From an uncultured Methanomassiliicoccales archaeon (GTDB lineage Archaea > Thermoplasmatota > Thermoplasmata > SG8-5), in the NCBI GenBank assembly GCA_938004075.1, contig CALKWP010000044.1, forward strand, positions 1-24,573: a DNA stretch of 24,573 nt, written 5' to 3'. Below the pieces are notes generated by a model that was not told the origin of the DNA, ran no database searches, and saw nothing but the letters and a program-made list of their open reading frames with translations. Shown here piece after piece: positions 1-7,913 of the stretch. Position numbers and translations under genes: made by a program. How positions within the stretch are numbered: position 1 is the first letter of the stretch; each line of letters begins with the position of its first letter.

Positions 1-52
1 CATACGATATGGTGAGTCGTGACTGGAGTTCAGACGTGTGCTCTTCCGATCT
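1..52. other. Illumina adapter and index read-through (artefact)
   Basis: Bases 19-52 match the Illumina TruSeq index-read adapter exactly as I know it. Bases 11-18 sit where the 8-base index belongs, and bases 1-10 match the P7-side flank with one mismatch. Translated in frame with the first gene it gives the familiar contaminant peptide VSRDWSSDVCSSDL. This is not biological sequence: the ATG at base 9 is not a start codon, and the true contig begins at about base 53. Confidence 0.98.
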
Positions 53-1751
53 GCGCGCGGAGTTCCTCAGAGAGGAATTGGAGCACCTGGATTGCAAGAC
101 ATTCTCAACAGATGTGGAGCGGCTAAAGGCCATGATTAAAAATCCGTCCAAGATAACTGCCATCGAAGCTGCTCTGCAAGGCCTCAAGCTCAAGATAGAG
201 CAGGAGAAACTCAAAGAGAAGGAGGAGAAGATGGCGCAGCTCATGGCCCAGATTGAGCAGAAACCCCCCATGCTGGCTCAGCCGTCAACTTCTGACATTT
301 CTCCTCTCGAGGAACTGAGCCTCTCGGAGCCTCAGGAAGAGCGATTGGCCGGTCAGGGAGACATCATTCCCCAGGCGAAAGATTCCGGGGACAGATGCAC
401 GGTATGCGGGGCCGAGCTCTTCGGCAAGACCGAATGCCCCACATGTGGCGCCGACAATTCCGTGAATGAAATTGAGCTGCAGCCCTCGGGCGATGCCAAC
501 CTCATTCCAGGCTATACATTCGATAACTTCGTGCTGGGGGAGTCCAATCGCTTCAGCCATTCGGCGGCGATGGCCGTTTCAAAGCCTGGGACTTCCTCCT
601 ACAACCCATTGTTCATCTCCAGCGGCGTTGGCCTGGGCAAGACGCATATGCTCAATGCCATCGGCCACTTTGTAATCTCCAACTATCCTGACATGAAGGT
701 TCTCTATATCTCCACGGAGAATTTCATCAATGAATTCGTTGATTCGACAAAGAACAACAGGAAGAAGCAATTCAGGAAGCGCTTCAATGACCTGGATTTC
801 CTGCTGCTGGATGATATCCAGCTGATCTCCGGGCATGAAGCCGTACAGGATGAGCTATATCATGTCCTTCTAACCCTTTTCAATGAAGGGAAACAGATTG
901 TGATATCATGCGATCGCCCCATTCGGGAAATCAGCGGCATCAAGGAAAGATTGATATCGCTTTTCGATTCGGGCCTGCCGACGGAGATGCAGCCTGCCGA
1001 CATGAAGACCAGGCACTCGATATTGCGCATCAAGGCAAGGATGAAGAGGATAAATGTTGGGGATGACGTTCTTCTCTTCATTGCCGAAAGGTACAGAAAG
1101 AACGTCAGATCGCTGGAAGGCGCTCTGAAAACCCTCGTGGCTTATTCGGAGCTGATGAAAGTGCCCCTCACCCTGGAAACCGCGAAACTCGCATTGAAGG
1201 ATGAACTTCCCGAGCCGCGTGAGCCATCCGCGGAAGACAGCATCCCTGAAAAGGAGATGCCATTCAACAAGTCCCTGCAGAAGCTTGCTCTATCTCACAG
1301 CTATCTCATTGAGGAAGACAGGCCAGTTAGATGCTTCGATTATTTCGTGGAAACGCTCAACATGGGAATGCAGGGCCTTGCGATAACCAGGATAAACCCG
1401 AAGCGCCTGAAGGAGCAATTCGACCTTGGCGATGCCACGATTCTTTGGCTGACTGACAAGGAAGGGGACGCGGACACAAGGGTGATGCCCGTCCTCGAGA
1501 AGATAATCTACCGGATAGAAGATTTCCTGAACAGGCCCGGCAAATCCGTGCTTCTTCTCGATGGTCTGGATTACCTGATAAGCAGTAACAACTTCGATTC
1601 GGTCCTGAGGTTCCTGAGAAGGCTGATAGACGAAGTTTCAGAGAGCGATGCCATACTCATAACTTCCGTGACCCCGGAAACGCTCGATGACCAGGCGCTC
1701 AACATACTGGAGAGGGAGATGGAGATCCTGTCATTCCTCGATGACAAATAA
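53..1751 (+). CDS. Zinc ribbon / DnaA-type AAA+ ATPase / DUF835 hybrid protein, 5' truncated
   Basis: The 5' end is missing: the frame runs into adapter at base 52. In order, the product shows a charged helical or coiled-coil stretch (to about base 250), a zinc ribbon (CxxC...CxxC, 396-449), and a AAA+ module resembling domain III of bacterial DnaA. That module has Walker A GVGLGKTH near 624-647, Walker B LLLDDIQ near 801-822, a DnaA-like SCDRP segment, and sensor II NVRSLEGAL with Arg at 1107-1109. The DnaA domain IV helix-turn-helix is absent. From about 1294 to 1740 there is a DUF835 domain instead (YLIEEDRP, ITRINPKRL, ILWLTD, VLLLDGLDYLI). The Arg that acts as DnaA arginine finger appears to be Leu (960-962). 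ATP binding is likely; DNA binding through a DnaA HTH is not. It could be a signalling or organising ATPase rather than a replication initiator. It converges on the next gene with a 7-base gap. Confidence 0.88.
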
Positions 1752-1758
1752 TCACGGT

Positions 1759-3414
1759 TCATTGCTCAACGTTCTGAACGTATTCCTTGAACCTTTTGAT
1801 GTGTGATAAAGCAGAGCAGTAATCTCCCCGCAGTACGTCATCATTCGCCTCTTTCAGCATCTGGACCGGCGCTGTGATGTCAACGTTCATCATCTTGATC
1901 TCTCTGAGGGTTATCTTTGCGGTCCTCATCTCGCCTGCAATATAAGGTGGCAGAATCTTGTTCAAACTTTCGGTTGCCTGTTTTGTGAGCTGGATGGATT
2001 TCTGGGGATCATCCGCAACTCTCGCATCATCGTAGAATGCCTTCGCCTCGGAAACATTGAGCCTCAAGAATTTTGCATTGTCCAGGGCGCATGAAACGGT
2101 GTCCATCTCAACCTGGGAAATCTTGCCGGAGGATGTCCGCATCATGAGTTCTTCGAGGCTTTTCAGTGTTTCGGATGAATGTTTGAAATCTCCCGCCTCT
2201 AGTTCTTTTCTAGCATCGTTGAGCCTGGATTCAAGTTCCTTAACATCTTTGCCGGATTTCTTTTCCAATGAAAGAGCCGTTTCAAGGGTCCTGATTTTTG
2301 AAGTGTAGACTGTTTTGAGTTCTTTTTCTATGCCCATTTTTCCTTCCTTGACTAATTTTATGGCGTTATCCAGGTCCCTGCTTTTTCCTGCGCTGACCGC
2401 CTTGTTGATGACTGCCTTGCTGGTTGAGACATCGATTTTCAATTCATTTGCAAGCAGAAGGAGAACCTTGACTTCCGCAATATATCTGGGAAGTTCCTTG
2501 TATTGGTCTTCCCTGGTGTCGGTCGGTGCTTTGGCTGGCTCCGCCTTTGTGGGCTGTGCCGTTGGAGCTGCTTGTTTTTGCTGGGGCTGTGGTGTCGGTT
2601 GGGCGGGAGCTGGCGAAACCGCAGCGACTTGTGCAAGGTTCTTGACCCGGTCCGATATGCTCCCAGGCGTGGTCTGGGGAGTTGTGGTCTGGATGGGTTT
2701 GGGCGGCTCTTCAGCAGGGGGTTGGACAGGCGAAGTCGGTTGAGGTTGTTGCACCTCGGGTTGCTTTCCCTCTTTCATCGCCTTCATGCGCTCCGCAAAG
2801 CTAAGCTCCTTCTTCGGGCCTGGGGCTGCTGCCGGCGCGGGGCCGGGCTCTTCCTTGACCTGCTTGAGCCGCTCCGCAAAGCTCAGTGGCTCGGCTTTCT
2901 TCTCGGGAACCGGCTCAGGTTTTGGCTCAGGCACGGGCTTTGGAGCTTCCACCGGTGGTGGTGATGCATCCTTAACCGGCTCATCCTCGAATTCTGTGCC
3001 GCAGCTCGGGCATTTGGTGACTGTGACCTCTAGTAGCGCCTTGCACATGGGGCACTCGAAAACCTCTTCCATTTCGAACTGAACGCCGCAATGAGGGCAT
3101 GCCATGGCATCCGCGGGAATGGATTTACGGCACTCGGGGCACTCGGCCGAATCCTCGTAAATAATCTCAACCGGTTTGGGTGAAGGGCCGGTCACATCAT
3201 CCTCGGCGGCTTTCAAAAGGTCTGTCAGGTGGCCATTGCCATCTGACATCAGTGACATCTTCAGTTCCTCAGAATCAATATCATCGGTGACTGATTCTTC
3301 GGCTGAAAATAATGATAGGTCGGTGCTGCAAGATGGGCACATCTTTGTGTCCATGGATACCTTCTCATCACAGACTGGACATGTTCTTGTTTTAGTTGGT
3401 TCCGAGCCATCCAC
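1759..3414 (-). CDS. Triple zinc-ribbon protein with Pro-rich linker and helical-repeat C-terminus
   Basis: 551 residues, function unknown. Three N-terminal ribbons, each C-x2-C-x10-C-x2-C, lie at C12-C29, C92-C109 and C121-C138. Residues 150-300 are Pro/Glu/Gln-rich and probably disordered, and carry a repeated short motif: LSFAERLK (177-184), LSFAERMK (204-211) and a weaker SISDRVKNL (252-260). Residues 305-551 look all-helical, with about four units of 60-75 residues sharing a D(V/I) turn and a later GD(F/Y) or similar turn; no family recognised. There is no signal peptide or membrane segment. The start is GTG at 3414: an in-frame stop lies 18 bases further upstream, and AAGGTGATT (about 3422-3430) is a good Shine-Dalgarno about 8 bases before it. 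Likely a cytosolic scaffold or adaptor; this is inference. Confidence 0.82.
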   Translation of the reverse strand: MDGSEPTKTRTCPVCDEKVSMDTKMCPSCSTDLSLFSAEESVTDDIDSEELKMSLMSDGNGHLTDLLKAAEDDVTGPSPKPVEIIYEDSAECPECRKSIPADAMACPHCGVQFEMEEVFECPMCKALLEVTVTKCPSCGTEFEDEPVKDASPPPVEAPKPVPEPKPEPVPEKKAEPLSFAERLKQVKEEPGPAPAAAPGPKKELSFAERMKAMKEGKQPEVQQPQPTSPVQPPAEEPPKPIQTTTPQTTPGSISDRVKNLAQVAAVSPAPAQPTPQPQQKQAAPTAQPTKAEPAKAPTDTREDQYKELPRYIAEVKVLLLLANELKIDVSTSKAVINKAVSAGKSRDLDNAIKLVKEGKMGIEKELKTVYTSKIRTLETALSLEKKSGKDVKELESRLNDARKELEAGDFKHSSETLKSLEELMMRTSSGKISQVEMDTVSCALDNAKFLRLNVSEAKAFYDDARVADDPQKSIQLTKQATESLNKILPPYIAGEMRTAKITLREIKMMNVDITAPVQMLKEANDDVLRGDYCSALSHIKRFKEYVQNVEQ

Positions 3415-3458
3415 CAGACAATCACCTTGACGTTATCATCAGGTAAATCGCATATTGG

Positions 3459-3507
3459 TATTAATAATTACTGAACTGAATTTCAAATGGAATGGGTAAG
3501 TATAAAT
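3459..3507. promoter_or_regulatory. Divergent promoters between the triple-ribbon gene and the KaiC-like gene
   Basis: An AT-rich box at 3460-3468 reads TTATTAATA on the minus strand and would start the 551-residue gene about 20 bases before its GTG. A plus-strand TATAAAT at 3501-3507 would start transcription near 3530. That lies downstream of the first in-frame ATG (3515) and so favours ATG 3554 as the real start of the KaiC-like gene. Read from sequence only; start sites are estimated from usual archaeal spacing. Confidence 0.55.
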
Positions 3508-3553
3508 CCCTCAAATGCCTTCAAGCCTCACTGAATATAGAAAGGTGTTCAAA

Positions 3554-4264
3554 ATGTTCAAGAATTCCATACCCGGAATGGAGAAGGTCTTCAAAACCGA
3601 TATTACCCCACCATGCGTGGTTCTTATAACTGGGCCACCGGGCTCCATGAAAACCAGCTTCTGCTACACTCTCATGTCCAAGTATCTGGAATCAATGAAC
3701 CAGTTCGGGCTCTACTGCACGCTGGAGGAAACTTCTGCCAGCCACCTCAGGAACATGAAGAGCCTCGGAATCAAGGTCTCGCCGCACATGCAGATTTCCG
3801 ACTTCACGGACCTGAGGGAAGTCGATAAAGTTGTTGAGGAAGGGGATGAGACCGATTACATAAAGTTCCTCGAAAAGATGATAGTCTACTTCAAGAAAAA
3901 ATACGGTGACAAGTTCACCGTTTTCTCCCTTGACTCCCTGGGTGCGCTCTACTCCCTCATGGAGGACGTCACCAAGATGCGCAAGAGGATGTTCTATTTC
4001 TTCAAGATGCTCAGGGACAACAACCTCACCTGCTTCATCGTGATGGAGCGGGCGATCGGCTCCGAATCCCAGCTGCTTGGAAACGAAGGTTTCCTTGTTG
4101 ATGGAATAATCATGCTGGGTCTGGACAGGAACCGCGGCAAGCTTGTCAGGTACCTCCAGGTTGAGAAGATGAGGGCGACACAGCACAGCATGGAGAAGCA
4201 CGCCGTCGAGGTCGGAAAGGAGGGAATAGTCGTCCTTGGCCCGATATTCGACACGGGTGAATAA
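3554..4264 (+). CDS. KaiC-like RecA-superfamily ATPase, single domain
   Basis: 236 residues from ATG 3554. Walker A GPPGSMKT is at residues 27-34, the catalytic Glu pair of the KaiC family (TLEE) at 56-59, Walker B TVFSLDSLG ends in the D127 region, and KMRATQHS (205-212) matches the KaiC KMRGTxHS element. Archaeal one-domain KaiC homologues are usually about 230-260 residues, so this is full length. Such proteins are ATP-dependent switches or signalling ATPases (as in archaellum or gas-vesicle regulation); the partner here is unknown. The start was chosen because AAGGTG (3542-3547) sits 6 bases before ATG 3554 and the TATA box at 3501-3507 puts transcription start after the alternative ATG at 3515. 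It lies between two zinc-ribbon protein genes. Confidence 0.88.
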   Translation: MFKNSIPGMEKVFKTDITPPCVVLITGPPGSMKTSFCYTLMSKYLESMNQFGLYCTLEETSASHLRNMKSLGIKVSPHMQISDFTDLREVDKVVEEGDETDYIKFLEKMIVYFKKKYGDKFTVFSLDSLGALYSLMEDVTKMRKRMFYFFKMLRDNNLTCFIVMERAIGSESQLLGNEGFLVDGIIMLGLDRNRGKLVRYLQVEKMRATQHSMEKHAVEVGKEGIVVLGPIFDTGE

Positions 4265-4282
4265 TACCAAAAATACTTAATG

Positions 4283-4289
4283 TATAAAA
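4283..4289 (+). promoter_or_regulatory. TATA box of the 322-residue coiled-coil/zinc-ribbon gene
   Basis: TATAAAA, centred 48 bases before TTG 4334. The usual spacing puts transcription start near 4312, leaving a leader of about 22 bases that holds the GGAGG Shine-Dalgarno at 4321-4326. This arrangement favours the TTG start over the ATG at 4319. Confidence 0.5.
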
Positions 4290-4333
4290 CTATCACGAGT
4301 CAAAACATGAGCTAGCATATGGGAGGAATTCCT

Positions 4334-5302
4334 TTGGGTGATGAACCATCAATTTGGGAAGTAATGCAAAAGCAGGCCGAGCAGTTCAAGCAGAAAGAGC
4401 AGGACCTCAGGCAGAAAGCCAAGGACATAGAGGCGCAAACCGCAACTCTTGCCGCCAAGGAAAAGGAGCTTGAGACCAAGCAGACCGACCTGAAGGCCAA
4501 GATGTACGACCTGGACGAGAAATCCAAGAAGGTTTCCCAGGAGCAATCCTCGCTAGAGTCCAAGAGAACCGAGCTCGCGACATTCGAGGACGGCCTGAAA
4601 TCCAGAGAGTCCGACATCGCCCAGAAGCAGAGGGACGTCGCCTCCCGAGAGACTGAGATTCTCAAGAGGCAGGAAGACATCAAAAAGCTCGAGGACGAGA
4701 TTGCCGCAAAGAGAAGCGGAATCATCCAGGCCGAAGAGAAGGCCAAGAGCGCCGCATCCGAACTTTCTTCCATCATGGATTCATTCAAATCAAAACTTGA
4801 TGCTATTCTCTCAAGAGAGAAAGCACTTGCCAGCGAGGAGAAGGAGATCGGAGCCAACAGGGAGAAGCTCATCGCTGATGGCAAGAAGCTCATGGAGAAG
4901 GAAAAGCAGCTTCTCGAGAAGGAGGAGCAACTCCGTGGCGTCGCATCCAGGCCGGCACCTGCCGTAGCACCTGCCAAGGAGCCGCCGAAGAGCGAGGAGA
5001 AGAAGCCCGAGCCGAAACCGGAGCCAGTCAAAGAACCTGAGCCCGAACCAGAACCTGCAGCTGGAGGCGACGAGGTTCCATGTCCGTCCTGCGGCACCAT
5101 GGTCAGCAGTGACGCTGTCATGTGCTACGCTTGCGGAAGCCAGATGGGCCCTGCTGAGGAAGAAGCAGCCAGCGGAGATGAGGAGATTCCCTGCCCGTCC
5201 TGCGGCACCATGATAAGCAACGATGCGGTCATGTGCTACGCCTGCGGGTCCAAGATAGAGGAGAAGCCGAAGAAGAAGGTCTCCAAAAAGCGCGTGGTTT
5301 AA
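4334..5302 (+). CDS. Coiled-coil protein with two C-terminal zinc ribbons
   Basis: 322 residues, no known function. Residues 12-203 are a heptad-like coiled coil very rich in K, E, Q and A. Residues 204-245 are a Pro/Glu linker. Two near-identical ribbons (C250, C253, C264, C267 and C287, C290, C301, C304) share the core DAVMCYACGS, and the protein ends in a basic tail KKKVSKKRVV. I chose TTG 4334 over ATG 4319: GGAGG at 4321-4326 lies just upstream of it, and from TTG the N-terminus aligns without gaps with the 1137-residue paralogue (Trp at position 8 in both, then F-K-x-x-E-Q). The two ribbons look like a recent internal duplication at base level. Cytosolic, probably elongated and oligomeric; binding to nucleic acid or protein through the ribbons is inference. 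Confidence 0.85.
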   Translation: MGDEPSIWEVMQKQAEQFKQKEQDLRQKAKDIEAQTATLAAKEKELETKQTDLKAKMYDLDEKSKKVSQEQSSLESKRTELATFEDGLKSRESDIAQKQRDVASRETEILKRQEDIKKLEDEIAAKRSGIIQAEEKAKSAASELSSIMDSFKSKLDAILSREKALASEEKEIGANREKLIADGKKLMEKEKQLLEKEEQLRGVASRPAPAVAPAKEPPKSEEKKPEPKPEPVKEPEPEPEPAAGGDEVPCPSCGTMVSSDAVMCYACGSQMGPAEEEAASGDEEIPCPSCGTMISNDAVMCYACGSKIEEKPKKKVSKKRVV

Positions 5303-5311
5303 TAAAGAATC

Positions 5312-5333
5312 AATGGCCTGGCAACAGGCCATT
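5312..5333. terminator. Hairpin terminator, probably bidirectional
   Basis: Stem ATGGCCTG (5313-5320) with CAGGCCAT (5325-5332), loop GCAA, extended by one A-T pair. It is followed on the plus strand by a T-rich run and on the minus strand by TGATTCTTTATT. It lies between the convergent 322-residue gene and the DUF3795 gene. Confidence 0.6.
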
Positions 5334-5386
5334 TAATTTCATTTTAATATATTTATATATGAATTAATTTTCACAATATCCTCTAT

Positions 5387-5788
5387 TCATCCAATCGGAC
5401 GAAGGGACTTTCCGCACGAATAGCACTTACCATTATGGATGCAAACAGTTCCGCCGCATTCGGGACATTTCCTGAGTTTCTTTTCCCTCGCCAGGTGCGC
5501 TTTCATGCCGTTGTCCCTGATGAACTCCAGCGCTTCTATGAAACCGTAATGGTACCTTGTCCTGTATCGCTTGTCCAGGCGCTTCAATCTCGCGCATGGG
5601 AAGGTTTCGCATTCGTAACAGAAGCCAATCTCGGAACCGGCCAGTTTTTCGCAGAGGCCTTTCCCGAAGATGCAGCCCTCTCCCCGCGGCCTGCAGCCCT
5701 GGCATTTATTGTTCCTCCCTGCCTTGTCCAGCACGGCCCTGCAGACATTGCAGTTCATCCCGCAGGGCGCTATCATTTCCGCTTTCAT
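5387..5788 (-). CDS. DUF3795-type Cys-rich protein
   Basis: 133 residues. The N-terminal IAPCGMNCNVC and the later C-rich segments (NKCQGC, FCYECETFPC) match the DUF3795 pattern of small Cys-rich proteins of unknown function, likely metal-binding. A C-terminal ribbon follows (CPECGG...CYSCGK). Its ATG shares one base with the TAA of the upstream glycosylase gene (TAATG), so translation is probably coupled. AGAGGTTC upstream can act as Shine-Dalgarno. A functional link to base repair is suggested only by this coupling. Confidence 0.82.
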   Translation of the reverse strand: MKAEMIAPCGMNCNVCRAVLDKAGRNNKCQGCRPRGEGCIFGKGLCEKLAGSEIGFCYECETFPCARLKRLDKRYRTRYHYGFIEALEFIRDNGMKAHLAREKKLRKCPECGGTVCIHNGKCYSCGKSLRPIG

Positions 5789-6354
5789 TACTGAACCTCT
5801 TTCCAGCGGAAGCAGGAGGTGAGATGGTCATTCACCATCCCGGTTGCCTGCATGTGCGCGTAGACAACCGTAGGCCCGACGAATTTGAACCCTCTGGACT
5901 TCAGATCCTTGCTTATCTTTTCAGCAAGTTCCGTTTTGGCGGGAATGTCCTTCCCGGCCTTCCAGGAATTCCGGATTGGCTTGCCGTTGACGAATCCCCA
6001 GATGTAACTGTCGAAGGAGCCGAACTCCTTCTGGATGGCCAGAAACGCTATGGCATTGGATACGGCGGCATTTATCTTCAAGCGGTTCCGGATTATTCCG
6101 GCATCCAGCATGAGCGATTCTATCTTCTTATTTCCGTACTTCGACACCTTCACCGGATCGAAACCATCAAATGCTGCCCGAAAATTCTCCCGCTTGGCCA
6201 GGATGCAATGCCAGCTCAGCCCGGCCTGGAATCCTTCCAGTATGAGGAACTCGAATAGCAGCCGGTCATCATGAACCGGCACTCCCCATTCCTCATCATG
6301 GTACCGGATGTAGAAATCATCGCCGCTGGCCCAGAAGCATCTTTTCTTTTCCAT
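5788..6354 (-). CDS. tag: DNA-3-methyladenine glycosylase I
   Basis: 188 residues. It removes 3-methyladenine from alkylated DNA by base excision repair. The sequence has the family signature: C6 and H19 near the N-terminus, YHDEEWG (18-24), LFEFLILEGFQAGLSW (33-48) with E40 in the position of the active-site Glu, and H177 and C181 near the end. C6, H19, H177 and C181 correspond to the zinc-binding set known in E. coli Tag. Length is normal for the family. The open frame extends far upstream to 7254, but that extension is antisense to the nucleotidyltransferase gene and unlike the family; ATG 6354 fits the family N-terminus. First gene of a two-gene operon with the DUF3795 gene. Confidence 0.95.
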   Translation of the reverse strand: MEKKRCFWASGDDFYIRYHDEEWGVPVHDDRLLFEFLILEGFQAGLSWHCILAKRENFRAAFDGFDPVKVSKYGNKKIESLMLDAGIIRNRLKINAAVSNAIAFLAIQKEFGSFDSYIWGFVNGKPIRNSWKAGKDIPAKTELAEKISKDLKSRGFKFVGPTVVYAHMQATGMVNDHLTSCFRWKEVQ

Positions 6355-6390
6355 GATATCCAGACCGAATCCGCAATCGTGGGTAAAAAG

Positions 6391-6399
6391 GTTATTATG
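6391..6399. promoter_or_regulatory. Shared AT-rich TATA element between tag and the nucleotidyltransferase gene
   Basis: GTTATTATG on the plus strand (CATAATAAC on the minus strand) is the only strong AT box between these divergent genes. Its centre is about 32 bases from ATG 6427 and about 41 bases from ATG 6354, so both genes would have short or no leaders. Confidence 0.4.
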
Positions 6400-6426
6400 T
6401 GAGTCGATTGATTCCGATTGGATATC

Positions 6427-7224
6427 ATGACCCAACTCGCGAGAAAGGATGTGCTGGATGCTTTGATAGGAGCCCTTGAGCCGCTGGATTATGTTCATGC
6501 TTTCTGGGAGGGCGGTGCCGCAGGATTCAACCGCGCGGATGCCTGGTCCGACATAGACGCCCAGGCAATTGTGGATGATGACCGGATCGAGGATGTTTTT
6601 AAAGTGGTGGACGAGGCGGTCGAGAAGCTCGGCGGGACTGTGGCTAAATTCAGACTTCCGGAACCGACCTGGCACGGGCATTCCCAGTGCTTCTACAAGC
6701 TGAAGAATGCGAGCCCGTTCCTGCTCATCGACCTGGCCATAATGAAGGAACATACCGAAGCCGATAAATTCGATGCCTGGGCGACCCATGGCCGGCCCAT
6801 AATCAAGTTCGACAAGAAAGGCCTTGTCAGGGAAGCAAAGCTCGACCCGGAGGCGCACGCAGCCGCCATAATGAAGCGGCTGGACACGCTGAAGAACCTG
6901 TTCGAAATTTTCTACATAATGCCGATGAAGGAAACGAACCGCAGTAACCACATCGAGGCGATGTTCTTCTACCTTGGCCAGACGTACCGACCGTTGGTGG
7001 AGGTCTTGAGGATGAAGCACTGCCCCCAGCGGTACACTTACGCCTCCAGGTATGTTTACTACGACCTGCCAAAGGACGTCGTGAAGAGGCTGGAAACTCT
7101 TACTTTCTTCCGACCGGAAGAGATGGAGGCGAAAATCGACGAGGCCAAGGGCTGGTTCCTGGAAACGGCAGAGAGCATATCTGCAGAAGATATAATGAAG
7201 CGCCTCTCCAAAAACGGTTATTAA
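6427..7224 (+). CDS. Nucleotidyltransferase-fold protein
   Basis: 265 residues from ATG 6427. Near the N-terminus, WEGGAAGF followed by WSDIDAQAIV gives the G-G...D-x-D pattern of the polymerase beta-like nucleotidyltransferase fold (D42 and D44), with a likely third metal ligand D102 in LLIDLAI. Family members transfer nucleotides to small molecules such as aminoglycosides, or act in RNA or toxin systems; the substrate here cannot be read. The C-terminal part (about 120-265) looks helical. A TTG at 6418 is in frame, but ATG 6427 suits a leaderless or near-leaderless transcript from the box at 6391-6399. No obvious partner gene of a toxin-antitoxin type is adjacent. Confidence 0.78.
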   Translation: MTQLARKDVLDALIGALEPLDYVHAFWEGGAAGFNRADAWSDIDAQAIVDDDRIEDVFKVVDEAVEKLGGTVAKFRLPEPTWHGHSQCFYKLKNASPFLLIDLAIMKEHTEADKFDAWATHGRPIIKFDKKGLVREAKLDPEAHAAAIMKRLDTLKNLFEIFYIMPMKETNRSNHIEAMFFYLGQTYRPLVEVLRMKHCPQRYTYASRYVYYDLPKDVVKRLETLTFFRPEEMEAKIDEAKGWFLETAESISAEDIMKRLSKNGY

Positions 7225-7225
7225 C
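7217..7225 (+). promoter_or_regulatory. TATA box of the S51-like peptidase gene
   Basis: GTTATTAAC overlaps the stop codon of the nucleotidyltransferase gene. Its centre is 26 bases before ATG 7247, which has no Shine-Dalgarno, so a leaderless transcript is likely. Confidence 0.5.
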
Positions 7226-7246
7226 TTAGAGCGCATCCAGATTACC

Positions 7247-7909
7247 ATGCCCAAGCTCTACCTCCTAGGCGGCGAGGACGTTCGCAAGCGCTCATCCAGG
7301 CACATAATGGAGAAAGCCATTGCTGACGCCGGCCCAAAATCATCCGTGCTGATATTCCCCTGGACCAGCGACAAGGTTGACACCGAGGGGGAATACCGCG
7401 CGACCATCACGGAATACTTCATGGACCTTGGCGCTGAAACAGTTCAATTCGCGGAGCCCTGGGACCCCTACGGGGCGCTGGTCAAGAAGGTCCGTTCGTC
7501 CCAGCTCGTGTATCTACCTGGCGGGAACCCGCAACTCCTGGTGGACAGGATGCTGGTGTCAAGAGGTGATGAGGTCCTTGCCGAGTTCGAAGGCGTTATC
7601 GTGGGAAACAGTGCCGGAGCCCTGGCCTTATGCAGGAAATACGCAGCCGTGGTCGGCCAGGGCGGCGCCCAGGTCACAAGGTTCTTCAAGGGATTCGGGT
7701 GGCTGGATTTTGCGGTGTCGGTGCATTACATGAGCATGGACCAGGCGGACATCTCGCCGGACAGCGAGTTGCTGGAGCTTTCCGAGAAATCCGCGACCAA
7801 GATTTTTGCCATACTGGATGATAGCGCCCTGATTTATGAGAACGGCAAGCTGGAATTCATCGGATATGTCTTCCAGTTCCACAGGGGAGCGAGGACTCGC
7901 TGCCTCTGA
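7247..7909 (+). CDS. Peptidase S51-like (dipeptidase E / cyanophycinase family) protein
   Basis: 220 residues, class I glutamine-amidotransferase-like fold. The nucleophile elbow GNSAGA puts Ser122 in the expected place, with VYLPGGNP (88-95) before it and a likely catalytic His160 in SVHY. In peptidase E the third residue is a Glu in a PEGS-like segment; here the comparable stretch reads ILDDSA, so an Asp may replace it. Family members cut dipeptides beginning with Asp or degrade cyanophycin; the substrate is not predictable. Length matches peptidase E (about 230). No signal peptide, so probably cytosolic. Confidence 0.83.
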   Translation: MPKLYLLGGEDVRKRSSRHIMEKAIADAGPKSSVLIFPWTSDKVDTEGEYRATITEYFMDLGAETVQFAEPWDPYGALVKKVRSSQLVYLPGGNPQLLVDRMLVSRGDEVLAEFEGVIVGNSAGALALCRKYAAVVGQGGAQVTRFFKGFGWLDFAVSVHYMSMDQADISPDSELLELSEKSATKIFAILDDSALIYENGKLEFIGYVFQFHRGARTRCL

Positions 7910-7913
7910 CATG

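Noticed and set aside
9..52. ATG at base 9 as the start of the first gene
   Set aside because: It lies in adapter sequence; the gene is truncated on its 5' side.
2315..3082. Plus-strand open frames opposite the triple-ribbon gene
   Set aside because: Low-complexity shadows of the Pro-rich linker and helical region with no domain, promoter or ribosome site.
4312..5121. Long Ser-rich minus-strand frame opposite the 322-residue gene
   Set aside because: Shadow of a K/E-rich coiled coil (Lys/Glu codons read backwards give Phe/Leu/Ser); similar shadows occur opposite the 1137-residue gene.
6355..7254. Minus-strand open frame extending the glycosylase by 300 residues
   Set aside because: It is antisense to the nucleotidyltransferase gene, has no family similarity and is not needed: the glycosylase N-terminus is complete from ATG 6354.
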